A stretch of DNA of 64,000 nucleotides from Patagioenas fasciata (taxonomy: Eukaryota > Chordata > Aves > Columbiformes > Columbidae), in the NCBI RefSeq assembly GCF_037038585.1, contig NC_092520.1, positions 55,332,501-55,396,500 of the forward strand, read 5' to 3'. The position numbers were made by a program, and so were the translations under genes. A model generated the notes under the pieces. That model did not search any database, had not been told where the DNA came from, and saw only the letters and a program-made list of their open reading frames with translations. This document shows positions 63,617 to 64,000 of this stretch, one piece after another. The stretch's first letter is position 1. Every line of letters begins with the position of its first letter.

Positions 63617-64000
63617 TCAAGGACATTTAGCAAAGCTGACACCTAACAGCTCAGCAAAGCAGAGCTAACAGACTGGTCTCTGACTTGATCCTGCCTTATC
63701 CAGGCTGGAGAAAAGGACTGGCCTGAAAGACAGATCTCATTTCTTCTCCCTGGCAAAGCTTCTTTTCTTTCTGAAGCTCAAACTGACTACAGAGAGATGG
63801 TCATTCTAGTGACCCTTTTCAGACTGTTGGCTATGACTCTGCCAAAGATGGGGTTAATACGCACTATTTGTCTGTAAAAGGTATAAAGAGTAGTTTTGCA
63901 GGTACCCTGCAAAAACTTCTGCTGAGTTCACACAGATGGGGAACTTTGGCAACTGCTTGTTCTGGTTTAGTTAACCATGTTTAAATGAGAAGTTTAGAAG
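63617..64000. other. Intronic end of window
   Basis: Nothing recognised in the last 384 bases. Confidence 0.4.

Larger units (their letters stand above)
32315..64000 (+). other. CLDN10: CLDN10 intron 1, running past the window end
   Basis: After the donor I find no frame matching claudin exon 2 (YIQACRG, then the second membrane segment), and no open frame matching the claudin-10b first exon (a DYWKVS-type loop). The rest of the window is therefore read as intronic, at least 31.7 kb. It contains CR1 fragments in both orientations, one LTR and short tandem repeats. The search for exon 2 was by eye only, so a small exon could have been missed. Confidence 0.7.

Noticed and set aside
32315..64000. 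CLDN10 exon 1b or exon 2
   Set aside because: No frame with the expected loop or YIQACRG start was found by eye; a formal translated search would settle it.

Overview
The window is vertebrate, almost certainly avian, nuclear DNA. The repeat load is mainly CR1-type LINE fragments, recognised by translated reverse-transcriptase and C-terminal motifs and by the octamer-like tail (ATTCTRTGATTCTR). There are also endogenous-retrovirus LTRs with bird-like features. The single recognisable protein-coding exon is the alternative first exon of claudin-10 isoform a. The order of bird cannot be fixed from what is visible. Composition is AT-rich and gene-poor, with no bacterial gene organisation.

Layout. 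Bases 1 to about 32,067 are upstream of the claudin exon. They hold a 633-bp purine pentanucleotide tract (4022-4654), two sizeable CR1 3' ends (9275-9580 and 13440-14415), one CR1 scrap (22453-22505), a complete solo LTR of 1,125 bp (19521-20645) with an exact 5-bp target duplication, a GC-rich island (24900-26235), and a second, different LTR on the minus strand (29758-30369). The CLDN10 exon 1a coding part is 32101-32314 on the plus strand, ending in a consensus donor. Everything from 32315 to the end is read as CLDN10 intron 1, because neither exon 2 nor the other first exon (1b) was found. That intron carries seven CR1 fragments in both orientations and a minus-strand LTR (50993-51801) related to the 19521-20645 copy.

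The most striking structure lies inside the 19521-20645 LTR. At least fourteen short inverted repeats run in a row over 19947-20365, with a mean centre-to-centre spacing of about 31 bp. Three recurrent stem types are mixed, and their stems are kept largely paired despite sequence changes. The array lies between the LTR's TATA box and its AATAAA, so it should be part of any transcript started in the LTR. The related LTR at 50993-51801 matches on both sides of the array but has only about 60 bp in its place. The array is therefore a discrete gain in one lineage, or a loss in the other.

No tRNA, rRNA, CRISPR or intact mobile-element gene was identified. Most other open frames are chance or lie in repeats. 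Three unexplained ones are flagged with low confidence: 5927-6277 minus, 43191-43868 plus and 50105-50347 minus.
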